From assembly GCA_009823395.1 (NCBI GenBank), contig CM020505.1, forward strand, positions 6,193,629 to 6,257,628: a stretch of 64,000 nucleotides of DNA, written 5' to 3'. This document shows, piece after piece, positions 1 to 12,279 of the stretch (position 1 is its first letter; each line of letters opens with the position of its first letter). This DNA is from Thamnaconus septentrionalis. Taxonomy: Eukaryota; Chordata; Actinopteri; Tetraodontiformes; Monacanthidae. The notes beneath the pieces were generated by a model that saw only the letters and a program-made list of their open reading frames with translations, had not been told where the DNA came from and did not search any database. The translations under genes were made by a program, and so were the position numbers.

Positions 1-764
1 ACACACACACACACACTCCAATATACAGGGAGCACGGCAGAACGTCTCGCTGATGGTTTTCGGGGGGCTTGGGGCGAGCTGAGAGCAGATGCAATTTAAA
101 TGTTATTTAAGACACTTGATTTAGGATTTTTTTTTTTTTTAATAAACACAATCCCTGGCACTTATCAGCAAATGAGAATCAGGTGGGATGTGGCGGTGGG
201 GGTGTGAAGTTTAGCATGAAGGCAGTAGAATGAAGACATTCCCAGAATGAAATCCTCCCCTCTCGCTCCCTGCCAAGTCGTCACAAATGCTGCAGAGCTT
301 AGCAAATGTCAGAGGGGAATTCAAGAGGCTAATCGCTGTGCGTGTCGTGTCAGGGAGGAATGCAGGAAACTGTTTCTTTTCAGATCACCTGGCAGTTTGT
401 TCGGGGAGGCGGAGGGCTGCAGAAAAGGTGTTAAATTGCCAAGCGGGAAAGGTGCCAGGAGTTGTCGGCGTATATTTATGAGAAAACATAACGCCGCATT
501 GGCATTCTACACAAAGCTGACAGGTTTGGGAGAGGCTCTAGCAGCGTGTATGGGGCTTATGTAGGCTAAGTGGGGAGATAAAATTTGATGTCCCCGTGTC
601 GTGTGAACATTGCAGATTGTCAAAAACCAAATGGGGGAAAAATTTTGGGGCTAATAGTAGGTACTGATTTTAGCTCTTTATCAGTTTATTTCAAATGACC
701 TCAATGGACATGGATGTTTCAGATCTTTGGATGAGAATTAGGTTATAATGTTTTAGAGTCAAGG
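1..764. other. Intergenic DNA, no gene seen
   Basis: The window opens inside a CA microsatellite (1-16). The rest contains a T-run near 128-140 and no open frame that resembles a known protein. A 105-codon frame at 247-564 has no recognisable motif and no splice context. I see nothing else here. Confidence 0.6.
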
Positions 765-960
765 CAAGTCAAGTCAAGTTTATTTATATATTTTAGATTT
801 ATTTATATAGCACAGTTCAACACAAGGTGAGTATGGATGGTTCCTCAGGAACTAGTAGATCAAGCATATATTTTGGTCCAAGAGCAGTCAGTGCTTTGTA
901 GACCAGCAGTAAGATTTCAAAATCTATCCTTTGACTCACAGGAAGCCAGCGTAATGTTTT
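765..960 (-). repeat. LINE (L2/CR1-like) reverse-transcriptase C-terminal fragment
   Basis: On the minus strand the frame ending at 817 reads a peptide containing RWLPVSQRIDFEILLLVYKA followed by LGPKYMLDLLVP. This is the typical C-terminal block of fish L2/CR1-type non-LTR retrotransposon ORF2 (consensus form LHWLPV..RI.FKILLLTYKALNG..P.YL..L). Next to it, at 765-812, is the AAGTCAAGTTTATTTATATA sequence that is widespread in teleost genomes. Only about 46 codons survive, so this is a dead 5'-truncated copy. The family assignment is from memory. Confidence 0.65.
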
Positions 961-1454
961 TGGGTAAGCGCAAATAAATAATATGTTTGTACTGAGATAA
1001 AGGACACTGTTGTTCATGGAGACTGACGGAATACAGGAATTTATTTGCTGAAAGGTGCTGAGTGTGTGGACCATGTCCCAGCATGGTTTGTGTGATACTG
1101 CTAACAAGAACCTCCCTGAAGTTTTGCCTGCCACAACAACACATCTTGGCTTCAAAATGTTGGCGTGATAAATTAATCTTTCATTCGAATCAAGCTGTCA
1201 ACTCCGTGTCAAGTCATGATTATGCTTATCCAGCATTCAGAGCGTTGGCGGGGACCGCTGGCTGTGATGGTTGCTAAATTCATGCTTAATGTGCGACCTG
1301 ATGACTGCGTGTTACGTCAGCTCATGTATAAATCGGTTGTAAACATGTAGTTATCGACCCCTAAGATCAGTTCAGACTCGTCTCAGAAGAGCTCTGTGTG
1401 TTTCCATAAACAAGCTGGCAACCTGCATCAGCCACTTTACCAGTCTGCAGCCTC

Positions 1455-1722
1455 TCGTTAAATATCCCATCCATCCATTTTCTGTCACTAGTCACAGTCA
1501 GAGTGCAGAAGCCAATCCCAGCTGTCTCTGGCCAAAGGCAGAAAAACATCCCCAAAAAGTTCATCAATTCATCACAACCAACAACCATCTGCACTCACAT
1601 TTACAGTTTGCAAAATTAGCCTAACCTGCATGACTGTGGACTGTGGGAGAAAGTCTGAGTGTCTACTGAGAACCCAGGCAGGCACAGGGAGAAGAAGCAG
1701 AGTCCGCACAGAAGATGGTAGA
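1455..1722. repeat. Teleost interspersed repeat beginning CATCCATCCATTTTCTG
   Basis: The stretch starts with the CATCCATCCATTTTCTGT motif. It continues through blocks resembling CCAATCCCAGCTGTC, CTGCACTCACATTTACA, TAACCTGCATGACTGTGGAC and TGGGAGAAAG, and ends near AGTCCGCACAGAAG. This order of blocks is that of a very common fish dispersed repeat. The copy is diverged and has no coding capacity. I do not assign a family name. Confidence 0.6.
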
Positions 1723-3338
1723 TGGTGTCTAATCCATACCACTATTAACCCAGGCTGGACAGATCTGCTGTGGAAGTCATAGGATTGATTTGCATGTTTG
1801 ATTTGACATATGCTTTACATTGACTTCCCTCTCTGACATGACCTTTCTGCATTTTCTGGGCCTGGTACCTGCATAAAGAGGGTCACTTTTTATCAATCTG
1901 ATTAAATTGTTCAGATTGTCCCGTTGACATGACCACTGGGGGGTGGGGGGGGGGGCTTTACATCTGATCAGATTTAGATTGATGTGTAGCATCGGGGTCA
2001 AAGAGCAATTTAGACCTCGTTAGTACCAGTGGTATTAAGTCTTTTGCAAGAAAGGATTTTTTTTTTCTTAGTATTGCAAGCTCTGATGTCAATGATTTGG
2101 CAAGGCCACTTACATCGCATCAACTCACCCAATGTACAGCCTGTAACATCAGGGTTGTAGCAACTACAGTATCTCATTATCAGAATACTGATAAACACAG
2201 AGCAGAATATTGCATTCCCACCAAAACATTTTGAAAGCGATGATTTGTGGGCCAGATGCTGCTTTGACCAGAGGTACACAGTTTCATTCGAACCTGAACC
2301 TGACAAGTCCACTTCTTTATTTAAGAAATAAAGTTTTGCACATTAAGTTTATCCAAAGCATCAGGACCAGACAACAGAGAACAATCCAAGAAGAACTACA
2401 GCAGGAACCTGCTGGTGCGATCAGTGACGGTCTCTTCTTTCCATTAATCCTTGGCTAGTAATTATTAATGGTAATTTAATCTCAGCAACTGAAAATCCCC
2501 CCAAAATAATTTGTAATGATTAGAATATTGTGGTGAGGTCTTTAAACGGTTGCACAGATGCAAGGCTGACACAACCAATCACAATGTGGCTGAGTTTGCG
2601 GTAAAAAGAATAGGTGCGACAGCTGGAAAGTCTTTAAAAATAGTACAAGGGAAGACACGCGCTGTGCATTCCTTCTAAATTACAACCCAGCGTTTATGCC
2701 TCAGATTGATACACCCTCGGACATTTCACTGTGTCAGCAGTCTGCTCTACTCCCTAAATCCATTTCATTTCCTATCTGTGCTGTCAGTTCTCTTCAAGAC
2801 TCTGAGGTCAACCAACCACCCATCTGCTTTCACGCCTACAAAAATAATGACCTGCTCACGCGCTGTGAAATTCTCAGAATATCTCAGATAACTTGTAATA
2901 ACATTTTATGTCTGTATATGTTTCCTGTCAGAAACAATTTGTTCTTTCTTTATTTAAAAGCAAAATGTCTTGCCTAACAAAACGTCTTATTGTTATGACA
3001 AGTAATATGGTGATATATTACAATGTTACTGCTATTAATTACTAACTACTACTACTGCCAATGACAGGGGTACTTACTATCTGCATCTCTCAGCCATAGG
3101 AAGTACCAATGGTAGGGAAATCTGAAATGAGTATACTTTTGTACAAGCTTCCACATATGCAGTACTACAACACTGTACAAGTGAACATAGCTTTAATTGT
3201 TAAACTCAGCATTTAATCAAGAAAACATGAATGACATTAGTAAAGAGAGGTTTCACCTTTACAAACTGAGTTCCATGTATAAACCATGACAACGATGAAG
3301 ACTAAAATGTTGAATGGAAGCCACATAACCAATAAGAA
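1723..3338. other. Intergenic DNA, no gene seen
   Basis: AT-rich non-coding DNA downstream of ARNT2. A G-run lies at about 1937-1955. Frames of 60-100 codons occur on both strands, but none has a recognisable domain, a conserved splice context or a bias that would support a gene. Confidence 0.5.
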
Positions 3339-4884
3339 TTTATTATCACAATCACAATTTGTTACAGAAAAATAATGGGGCACATTTACACAATTTATAC
3401 AGGCCTAGAACGCAATTTACAATTAACAGACTAACTAAATACCAATAGTTACATGTTTTCACATTGCACATGACATCATTAAAACGAGACAAAAAAAACG
3501 TGTACTGTGTGAAAAGAACACGGGTCGACATAAAAAGTCACATTATTTACATAGGAAACATCAATTGGAGATCTTTAGCAAAAGGATGCTGTGGTTGTAG
3601 TCCCGTCCACGTGTCAGACACATTATACAATCTATCATGAAAAAGCTTCCTCTGCGAGAAAGCAGGATTCCGTCTCTTGACAGCTGAAGACTAAAATCAA
3701 GTGACAATGTCTGAGCAGAACACCAAACACACTAGTATATACTGCACTTTGCTTCAACTGTATGGCGTTTGAGTCCCCCCCCATTCTCAAAGCAGGCTGG
3801 TGGGATCCACAGGTAGCATCATGAAGTGCACTTTAAGCCTTAGCTAAGCAACTGTCCGCAATGAGTATCTTTTTTTTTTTTGTCGTTGTCGTCGATGTAT
3901 ACAGCGAATGTTTCAACAGTCACAAATGGGGTTTTACACAGTAAAGTCAATGCGATGAGTGAGGCGATGAAGGCAGCACCGCGTGGACGAGCTCTTTGTC
4001 CTGCTGCTGCTGCTGCTGCCTGGCAGTCGGTGGTGAAGAGGCTGCACCAGGCAGATGAAGGCGTGCGTGTTTTTCAGCACTCGCATCTCGTGAAGTGAAG
4101 GAGCGAGCGGAGTCGAGACTCGTCTGTATATACATTAACAGCGTCGTGAAGGAAAAGCTCTCTACAGTCACGGCAGCCGTCATCAAGTGAGGTAACCATC
4201 AGCTCTACTGGTTCTACTGGTGTCCCATCATGCTTTCTAATTGCCACCCTGCCTGGACATTAACTGGAAATATGACCAAATGTGCCGCTGCCGAGGTTAG
4301 CGTTTCTTCCAAGAAATTATATTTTTGCTAATTCTTGCTTAGTTTGCTTCCCTTTTTTTTTATTTACTAAGAATGGAATATAAATAGAGAAAAGTTTCTA
4401 TATGAAATCATTCACTTCTTCTTTTAAAGAAAGATGGTTAAAGCAAAAACAGAAAAAAAAAAAAAAGTTGGACACAGAGTGGAATCTAGTGTGAAACGGC
4501 AGCCAATGACTCACACTTCTAATGGCATGACCACGGCTAGATTTAAAACCACCTACGACATACTGCGTCAAACGCCCTTTGCAGTGTGCGAGTGCACCAA
4601 ACCCTCGGGAGCAGCCAACCGTACGACTGCCAATCAATTACTGCAGCACACAAGACGAGGTCAAACTGGCTTCCTGACATGGAAAGGGGGCGAAACGAAT
4701 GTCCACTTACAGCCGACAACAGCTGATGGAGCCACTGTGTACGACCTCATTTAAAAAGGTAACAAGTGGTTCATCGGCATCGTCGTCTGTATAACAACCT
4801 CGAAAATACACTAACTTCCCTTTTTTTTTTTTCGGGTTGTATCAGCGCACGGCAACTCAAAAGGTGAACTGGTTTGACTTGAGT

Positions 4885-5075
4885 AGTGATGCAGCGGTTA
4901 GTGCTGTGGTTTCACGAAAGATCTCCAGAAGATCTCACAGAAGCACAGAAGATCCTGGGTTCAAATCCCCCATGGTGGCTGCCCAGGGAGCTTCCTGTGT
5001 GGAGTTTGTGCGAGTTCCCAACCACCACCCAAAAACATGTCAGGCACCTCGACATAGCGGCTGAGCATTGACTCT
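4885..5075 (+). repeat. tRNA-derived SINE-like element
   Basis: A tRNA-like head is visible. GATGCAGCGGTTAGTGCTG resembles a pol III A box region, and GGTTCAAATCC at 4958-4968 matches a B box. It is followed by the TGTGTGGAGTTTGTGCGAG block common in fish SINEs and related repeats. There is no protein coding. The copy sits downstream of ARNT2, possibly within its 3' UTR. Confidence 0.6.
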
Positions 5076-5324
5076 GCATACCCAGGCTCACAGTTTTGTT
5101 GTGCTGAGTTAGCTTATTTTTTTCTGAATGGGTTGACATCAGGTATTTTGGTGCGTTTCCTTCATAAATGACAGTGTATGCAGCGGTTGTGTATCAAGTT
5201 TGCTGACACAAAGTCCTCTCACCTTTTAAAGGAAGAAAGACTCGCAGTGGAAGTTCAACGTTTGCTTTCTACTGGGATGACCTGGAGCGCAGTGATAACT
5301 GCGCCTCCTGAGAACCCATCCACT

Positions 5325-5911
5325 AGTGTTCAAGTCCTGGAGATCGGTCTTGGTCTCCAGACCACTTTTTTTAAGGGTCTTGGTCTCATTTCGGACGTAG
5401 AGGCATTTTTACTCTATCTGGTCTCGGTTTCGGTCTGGGACTGGACGGACTCGGGATTTTTGATCCAGGCCTGTCGAGGCTCAGCCAACACTGCAATGAC
5501 ACGATAATAACGGAAAAGAATCCAACTGCTGCTGTTTGACGCTCTGTTTGTGACACCCAGAGTGACACCCTGCCCTTAGTCCTCGTTAATTTATTTTTCA
5601 ATTCTATGAATTCAATTCAATTGTTTTTCTGAAAATGCCTCGAAATAGTTTGCAAAGCAGCAAAATGTTAAAGAAAATTACTGAAAGCTAACTTGCTGAA
5701 AGAGATGTTGCTGTTCCATTTAGAAGTGAACTTGAATTTAAAAAAGATACTGGCCATTTTTATCTGTTTCGTTGTTATTTTTCTTTGATATTTAAAGTAT
5801 TGGTCTTGTCTTGGTCTCGAACCCCAAACGTCTTGGTCTAGTCTCGGTCTCTTTACCCTCTCGTCTTGATAATGTCTTGGTCTCGGTTGGTGCGGTCTTG
5901 ACAACAACACT
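5325..5911. repeat. Dispersed repeat with GTCTTGGTCTCG-rich ends, copy A
   Basis: About 590 bp that is clearly related to 16445-16895. Shared blocks include CGGACTCGGGATTTTTGATC, CAATGACACGATAATAAC and TTTGTGACACCCAGAGTGAC. The outer ends are roughly inverted: AGTGTT at the left and ACAACAACACT at the right, with GTCTTGGTCTCG runs just inside each end. No transposase is visible, so it is best described as an unclassified non-autonomous element. Copy B lies in ARNT2 intron 8. Confidence 0.7.
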
Positions 5912-6290
5912 TCGACCTCCTCTCACTGCGCCGCACGCTGACTGGAGAGAGCTTTGTGCTTCGACATTCTGTTCACTGTGGCGCGGATCTGCGGGGGGGG
6001 GCGGAGCCCCGCGGGTTGAGCGACGCTCCTTCCATCTGACGGTCGGGCTTCCTCGCTGCAGCGATGAGGTATGCATGTGTCTGTAAATACATACGGTTGT
6101 GGCAGGCCTAGGCGATTAAACACGGCTGGACGGGGTGTCTTGTGTGCTAATGAGCGCGCCCTGACATTCTGGTTTTTCTGGCACGCCGGCGCGTCGGGTG
6201 ATCCAGCGACGTAGAAAAAAGGAGCGAGACGGCATGGGAGAAACACAAAAACACGAGTCCGGTTCAAAGGGGGTTCGAAGAGCGATAGTG

Positions 6291-6389
6291 TTACTCAGAG
6301 AAGGGAGGGAACATGCCAAGGTCAGCAAAGTCCTCGATGTTGTAGTTGGCTGTGCCCTGGGTGGGATCTCCAGCCATGGGTAACATGTC
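6291..6389 (-). CDS. arnt2: ARNT2 coding exon 19 (last), residues 686-717 and stop
   Basis: It encodes the conserved C-terminal transactivation end, DMLPM...[16 protein letters not shown], and ends with TAA at 6293-6291. The acceptor is TGTCTGCAG, preceded by a pure CT tract (the AG repeat at 6401-6423 on the plus strand). Confidence 0.96.
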   Translation of the reverse strand, partial: DMLPMAGDPTQGTANYNIEDFADLGMFPPFSE

Positions 6390-9300
6390 CTGCAGACACA
6401 GAGAGAGAGAGAGAGAGAGAGAGCGTTTCCGAGGTCAGACGGACATCTGCACGTTATTACCCTCAATTCACACCAAAAGCGTCTGCGGCGTGGAAGCCGC
6501 TCGGCACCGTCTCACACCAAGCGCGTTTCCGAGCGGGACAACCCAGGCAGTTTCGTGTGCATTTGAAGAAATGCATGCATTTTGTTCATTACACTTTCAG
6601 ATTTAAAGTGAAATCTGCTTTATTGTTTGACAGCCAGAAAGGACTTTACATCGGTGTTGTATCGCACTCCAGTTGTGTTGTTATTGTGCGACAAAATGAC
6701 TGATTTCGCCCCCTACTGTTGGGGAGGACACTTCAATAATTCAATTTTCCGATTAGACGAGGAAACCGAATTAAGAGCTTAGCTCGATTAAGCTCTGCAT
6801 GTAAACGCAGTCACTGACTTTAACGGCCACGGTCTGCTGCTGCCGTCGCAGACGCTTTCAGTGTGAACTGGGGGTTAGACTCCATGTGTGCGCGTGTGGT
6901 GCGTGTTACCTGGAAGACTTCCGTCTGGCTGGGGTTGGTGTGCGTGTGCTGCTCTCCGGCCGGCTGCGAGTGATGCTGGTTCTGCCACTGCGACCACACC
7001 TCACTGGGGCGACCCTGGAACTGGCCTCCACTCTGACTGCTTTCGCCCGACACATCTGAAGGTACACGCAGGGCGACTGGAGATGAATTTCATCAAAATT
7101 GACTACAAATGTGAGTAGAATGCTTTGTTAACACGGATAAATTACCGTTTCAATTTTAATCTCTACATCGGACGTCACATTTTTCACCTTTTTTTTGAGC
7201 TATGGCACATTTTTTACACTGAAAAAACACCATAGCACAACACCAATCAAAAATATTATAAAATTACACTTTTGGGCCCAATGATGACAATATACAGTAC
7301 CAGTCAAAAGTTTGGGTACATCTTCTAATTTTATGCTTTTTCTTTTATTTTAATGACTATTTACAAAGATTCTCACTTCAGGGATCAAAACAATAAATGA
7401 ATGAAACACATTTGGAATTATGTAGGAAAACAAAAAAAGTGTGACATAACTCAAGAACATTTCATATTTTAATTTCTTCAAAATAGCCCCCTTCATATAA
7501 AACATTTAGAGTTATTTAACAATGTTTAATTTACCTACATAATTTCATATATATTTCTCATATATTTGACGTCTTCAGTATGTATCTGCAATGTAAAAAG
7601 GAGTAAACATAGCATGAGAAGGTGTCCAAACTTCTGACTGGTGGTGTAGTCTCTTCATTTATTATTAGTCAGTCAGTGTGAAACCTGGCCCTGTTTAGAT
7701 GCACACAAAGCTGATACGCAGGGAGGAAAATAGACTCACATTCCTGTAAAGCGCGGTCACTCAACAATAGAATGTTATAATTTTTTAATAGACCAGTCGA
7801 GTGAAATTGGATCATTTTTCACATCTCATGGTACACTCGTGTGCTGCAGCGCAGTGGTTGGAAAACACTGCTCTACACGACGAGACCGATAGTGCTGTAG
7901 CCAGTGTATGCTGGCAGAGTACGTCGTCGAACCAACATATATTGGAGGAGATCAGCAGGAGGGAGTAGGCGTCAGGGAAGTGGGAGTAGCAGTTGCTAAG
8001 ATACAACTGGACAAATAACCCTGGCTGTGAAGGCTCATCTCAGTCCTGCTGAGCCAGCTGCAGGATCAGAGGTCTCCCTGTAGGTCTGGCAGCATTGGCT
8101 GTTCTGCTCTCACTCTAATTATTTTATCTACAGTATGAAGCTTTCAACTTGTAGGCACTCTTCACATGGATTATATTATCAAACTGATGTGCGCGACCAC
8201 ACAGCAGTAAGAAAAGCTGTATCAATGTCGGAAACGGCTCTCACACCCTGACTGGGGAGCACAAAGCCTTCCAGACCTCACAATGGTGGTGTAACCGAAC
8301 ACAATTGAATGTATTTGTATGTTGCATACTGTATTCTCGAAACATAAACGTGACGCTTATAGGGATCTCTAATTTGGCTAATCAGTGTAGCCATATCGGT
8401 ATGAACTTTAATTCTGGTAACTTCTTCTCATGAAAAAACAAATTGATCCTGACAATTTTGACCAGCAAACATTTCTAACTTTCAATACAATCAAACGCTC
8501 AATTCCATACAAAAGCTGTTTTGGACGTTAAAGACGTTTAAAGCAACTCGGACTGAAATGTCAAGCTCTTCTTCCTGCAGAGGAACACCTTGGCATTTCT
8601 CAATAAAAAAAAACCAAAAGCCTATCTCCTCTGCTGAGCCCAGCCTGCGAGACTTGGCAGCATTGTAAAAAATGCTGACTAATTATCCAAATAAAATGGC
8701 TGGCTGCTTGCGTGCAGCTGAAGTGGAAGGCAGACAAGACTGAACAGAAAATGAGCGCCGGCAAAAGGACAAGATGACTGACAAAGTGCAGCCTTTGACT
8801 GCCAGCATGTTTAAAATGGGAGAAAAAAACAAAGTGAAGAGAAGAGCAGAGTTGGTGGAAAAGACAGCAAGCAAAACTGAATAAGAAAAAAACGCAAACA
8901 AATGGTAAACAAGGAACTTTCCAAGGATCATATATTTTGCTAATGTGCCCGGCCATTAAAAGAACATCAAGCAGCCGTGTGAGCTGGACATGATTCATTC
9001 CTACTGCCATGTGGACGACAATCAGCAGGGAAACTGACTAGATGGCTGTTTTAATCACTTCAGCAGTGCGACTTGAGGCAAACGTGCTTATGGTTGATTC
9101 CTCAGAGGAAATGAGTTTAGTTGATCTGCTTTAAGGGGCCGAAGTGGAAACTCGCTTAACTTGTACGTGAACAAATGCAATTTCATTTTGAAGTAGTGTT
9201 TGACTGATTGCGATTTGGAAAACATAACAGAAGAAGAGGTGTGCATTTTTTCCCCTGCAACTCATGTGACTCCGTCACAGTTTGTTTCGAGACTGAAAAT

Positions 9301-12233
9301 GTATAAGTAATGTCTTTGGTGGGATGCTTTTAATTTGAAGACTGTCAAAATTAATATATATACTTAAAATGGTTAAATAATTTATGTCACGGCCGCTGAG
9401 AACATAACAGGCAAATTAAAACAAAAGTCAACACACACACACACACACTGAGTTTGGGGTTGAGCTCAACAAATCTACTTTGTCGTCACTCTGATGCATT
9501 CACTGGGTTTGAAATCCGAGTGGATTGGAACATTTTATACAAATTTGTGAGAGGCCGACAACACAACATAGGATGTCTCACATTCATTTTTGCCAGCCTG
9601 CCATTAGAAAATGTATTGAATAGTCTTTCAAAACTTTCTGTTACTATTCACAGGCCACACAGAAAAAAAATAAAAGCTTTCAAAGCCTCAAAATGATGTA
9701 TAATAATAGTGGAACCGTTAATAAGTGACTTTGGCTCAATTGACTTTGCTTCACCATCCATATAATTATCTGTATAGCAGCACAAAAGTCGGCTTTTAAG
9801 CAGCGAAATTGTTTTCCAAATGGAACTGAATATGCTGCAAATGTGAACTCGTCGACGCTTGAGGTCAAGGCTCATCAACCAAACACATTGCCACACTGGC
9901 CACTGGACTGACAGATGTGTGAGAAGTGGAGAACGCTGGTCGCTTGCGCGGTCCAACAGAAACACAATGATACAAAAATACCACAATCTGTCCATTATTA
10001 ATTTTTCTGGACAACAAATTATTTATTGAGGAACTGTGGACAGACAGAATGAGATTACTATCATGTAGAAGCGTGACCCCACAAGCTGGTCTATTATGGG
10101 CAGTTCCCTATTCACAACACTAAAAATACTTTTGTGTTGCAACGAGGTGACGGGCTTTGCCTCGTTTTGGTTTGCTTTTTTAAAAGTTTGATTGTAACAG
10201 TTTGGTTTCACTTTGCATTTTGCACATGAGATTTAAAGGTGCTGTGCCTATAACAACGGGCAGGGGGGGCACGCAATGCAAACCAGACCCTGACTGAAAT
10301 TGGGTACAATCGAATCCCTGCAAAATGGGGTGCTGTACACTGTACACTGTCCTCTTAGTAAATAAATAAATAAATTGAAACGAAATACATTTGGAATGCT
10401 CGTGTTTAAAATGCCCCTGTTGTTGTCGTCATTTAGATTTCTGATAGGAAGAGAAAGCAGCCTGCACTGTTTTTTTAGCTCCTCCAAAGTAAGAGAAGTG
10501 TGCAAAGTGAAGGTGGGAGAGTGATGTCCACACCCAGACTCAAATCTCAGGATTGAACACCTCGTCAGGAGAACCATGGAAGAGATGCCTGCAGTGATGC
10601 TTTCCTGTGTCGTTGCCTCTGCAAACCCTCCCTCGCTGCATTGCCGCTACCTCTACCCAGAAAACATTTTTTGCACCAATATTTAGTCGGACTGGAACGT
10701 TGAGTGTCCCCACCCAAAGCATTGAGTAATCACTCAACGTTTTGGGTGGAGACACTCAATTCATAAAAGGGCAATTGATTTGCCTGGAGGTAGAACCTCG
10801 GCAATCCAGTTGCCTCATTAATCATTAGAATGATCAACACAACACTTCAGGGTGCAAAAGAAATGGACTGCAGCTACAGTATTTTTGCTCCATCTTCTTT
10901 TCTTTTCTTTCCATGGCAACAACCGTCTGCGCTGCTATTTCAACAACACCCGCTGATCAAATGGACTGAATACGTAAAACCAATTAGATCTGATTTCATA
11001 TGAATGTGCTTGTGCTCTGTATTAATCCAGCCTGCTTTTTTATGTGATATTTAGATGTTCTGAAGTGTTTCGTTGTTTTCTATATGTCCTTGAATGACTA
11101 AGTTTGTAATTAATGTATTGGATGGAAATTTTCCTTTCCAAATAAAAGATAATTTCAAAAAAACAAACACAAAAAAACAACCACTGGAGTGAATCTACAG
11201 AGGTGCACTGCTGCCACCAAAGAAAATAATTTTGTGATAATTATCACGAAATAACGTGAAACCATCACGTTGCGCTTCCGTCTGAATCACTGAGGTCAAA
11301 AACCGAAGTGAACTCACCGAAGGCCGTGCTGCGGTTTGTCAGGCCAGAGTAAGCGTTGCCGCTGGGGGAGGAAGTGGCTGGAGATGACAGGGGACTGTAG
11401 GAGGCCGGGTCAGTCTGGTAGCTGTGGCCAGAACCAATACCAAACGGACTGGATTGGGCTTTACTTGGCTGGAGAACAAACACACTGGTCACACTTGCAG
11501 CCAAGCAGGATTACAAGTGCACAGTCAGCTCATGGTTTACACACAGGCCTGCTCTGCATTCCTGCACAGCCAAAGTTGCATTAAATATGCAGCTTTTTTG
11601 CTCAATGCAAATATGGAGATTTGCTAATTTACTACTTACAGTCTTAAAACGACAAAAATATTTACTTTGGTGACTCTAACACACACTTAATGTGAAGTCT
11701 GTACTATGATTTAGGAGCTACCTGTCCGGTGAAGGGGGGCCGGTTGCCTGACCAGGCCACCTGGCCCGGGTTGAGCTGTCTGCTGATCTGAGCCAGGTTC
11801 TGATTGGATGAACCTGACGGCTGGATGTCATTCACGTTGGGAACGTGGATCACAGAAGAGCTGTATGAAAGAAAGGATGAGGCAAAGTTTAGACTTTTCA
11901 GGTCTTTTGCACCTCCCAAAAAATAATTTTACCCCCAATTCAATTCAATTTTGGTGTGAATTCGGGGTCGGATTTGAATAAATTCTTTTGAGCTTCACCT
12001 ACATGAACGCTCCTGTTTTGACTTATACCTGAAGCTTTTGCCAGAGTGTCCTTGCTGGAACGGAGAGCTCTGCGAGTAAAGCTGCTGTCCCCCAGCACTG
12101 GATGATGGAACCATCATCTTCTTATCACCAGCTACACACAGGATTAGGGCAAGAATTATAGAATTAACACTGCAACAAAGACATTCAGGAACTACAACAG
12201 GAATTGTCAGTAAGCATGCAGGGGTTTCAGGAC

Positions 12234-12279
<46 letters not shown>

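Larger units (their letters stand above)
3339..6290 (-). other. arnt2: Probable ARNT2 3' UTR and 3' flank
   Basis: This is the sequence after the ARNT2 stop codon. Candidate AATAAA signals in minus orientation occur at 5596-5591 (inside a repeat copy) and 3344-3339. The mammalian gene has a 3' UTR of several kilobases, so a distal site near 3340 is plausible, but the true end cannot be fixed without transcript data. The stretch holds a CTG-rich run near 4004-4020, a SINE-like copy (4885-5075) and a 590-bp repeat (5325-5911). The 106-codon plus-strand frame at 4434-4754 shows no homology and is taken as chance. Confidence 0.35.
7056..11317 (-). other. arnt2: ARNT2 intron 17
   Basis: A 4.3-kb intron. 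It holds a Tc1-type MITE (7293-7648), a CA run (9431-9448), a strong 29-bp hairpin (10699-10760) and short palindromes near 11233-11270. The open frames here have no recognisable protein. Confidence 0.7.

Noticed and set aside
4434..4754. 106-codon plus-strand frame downstream of ARNT2
   Set aside because: It has no recognisable domain, a lysine run from a poly-A stretch and no splice context. It lies antisense in the probable ARNT2 3' UTR.
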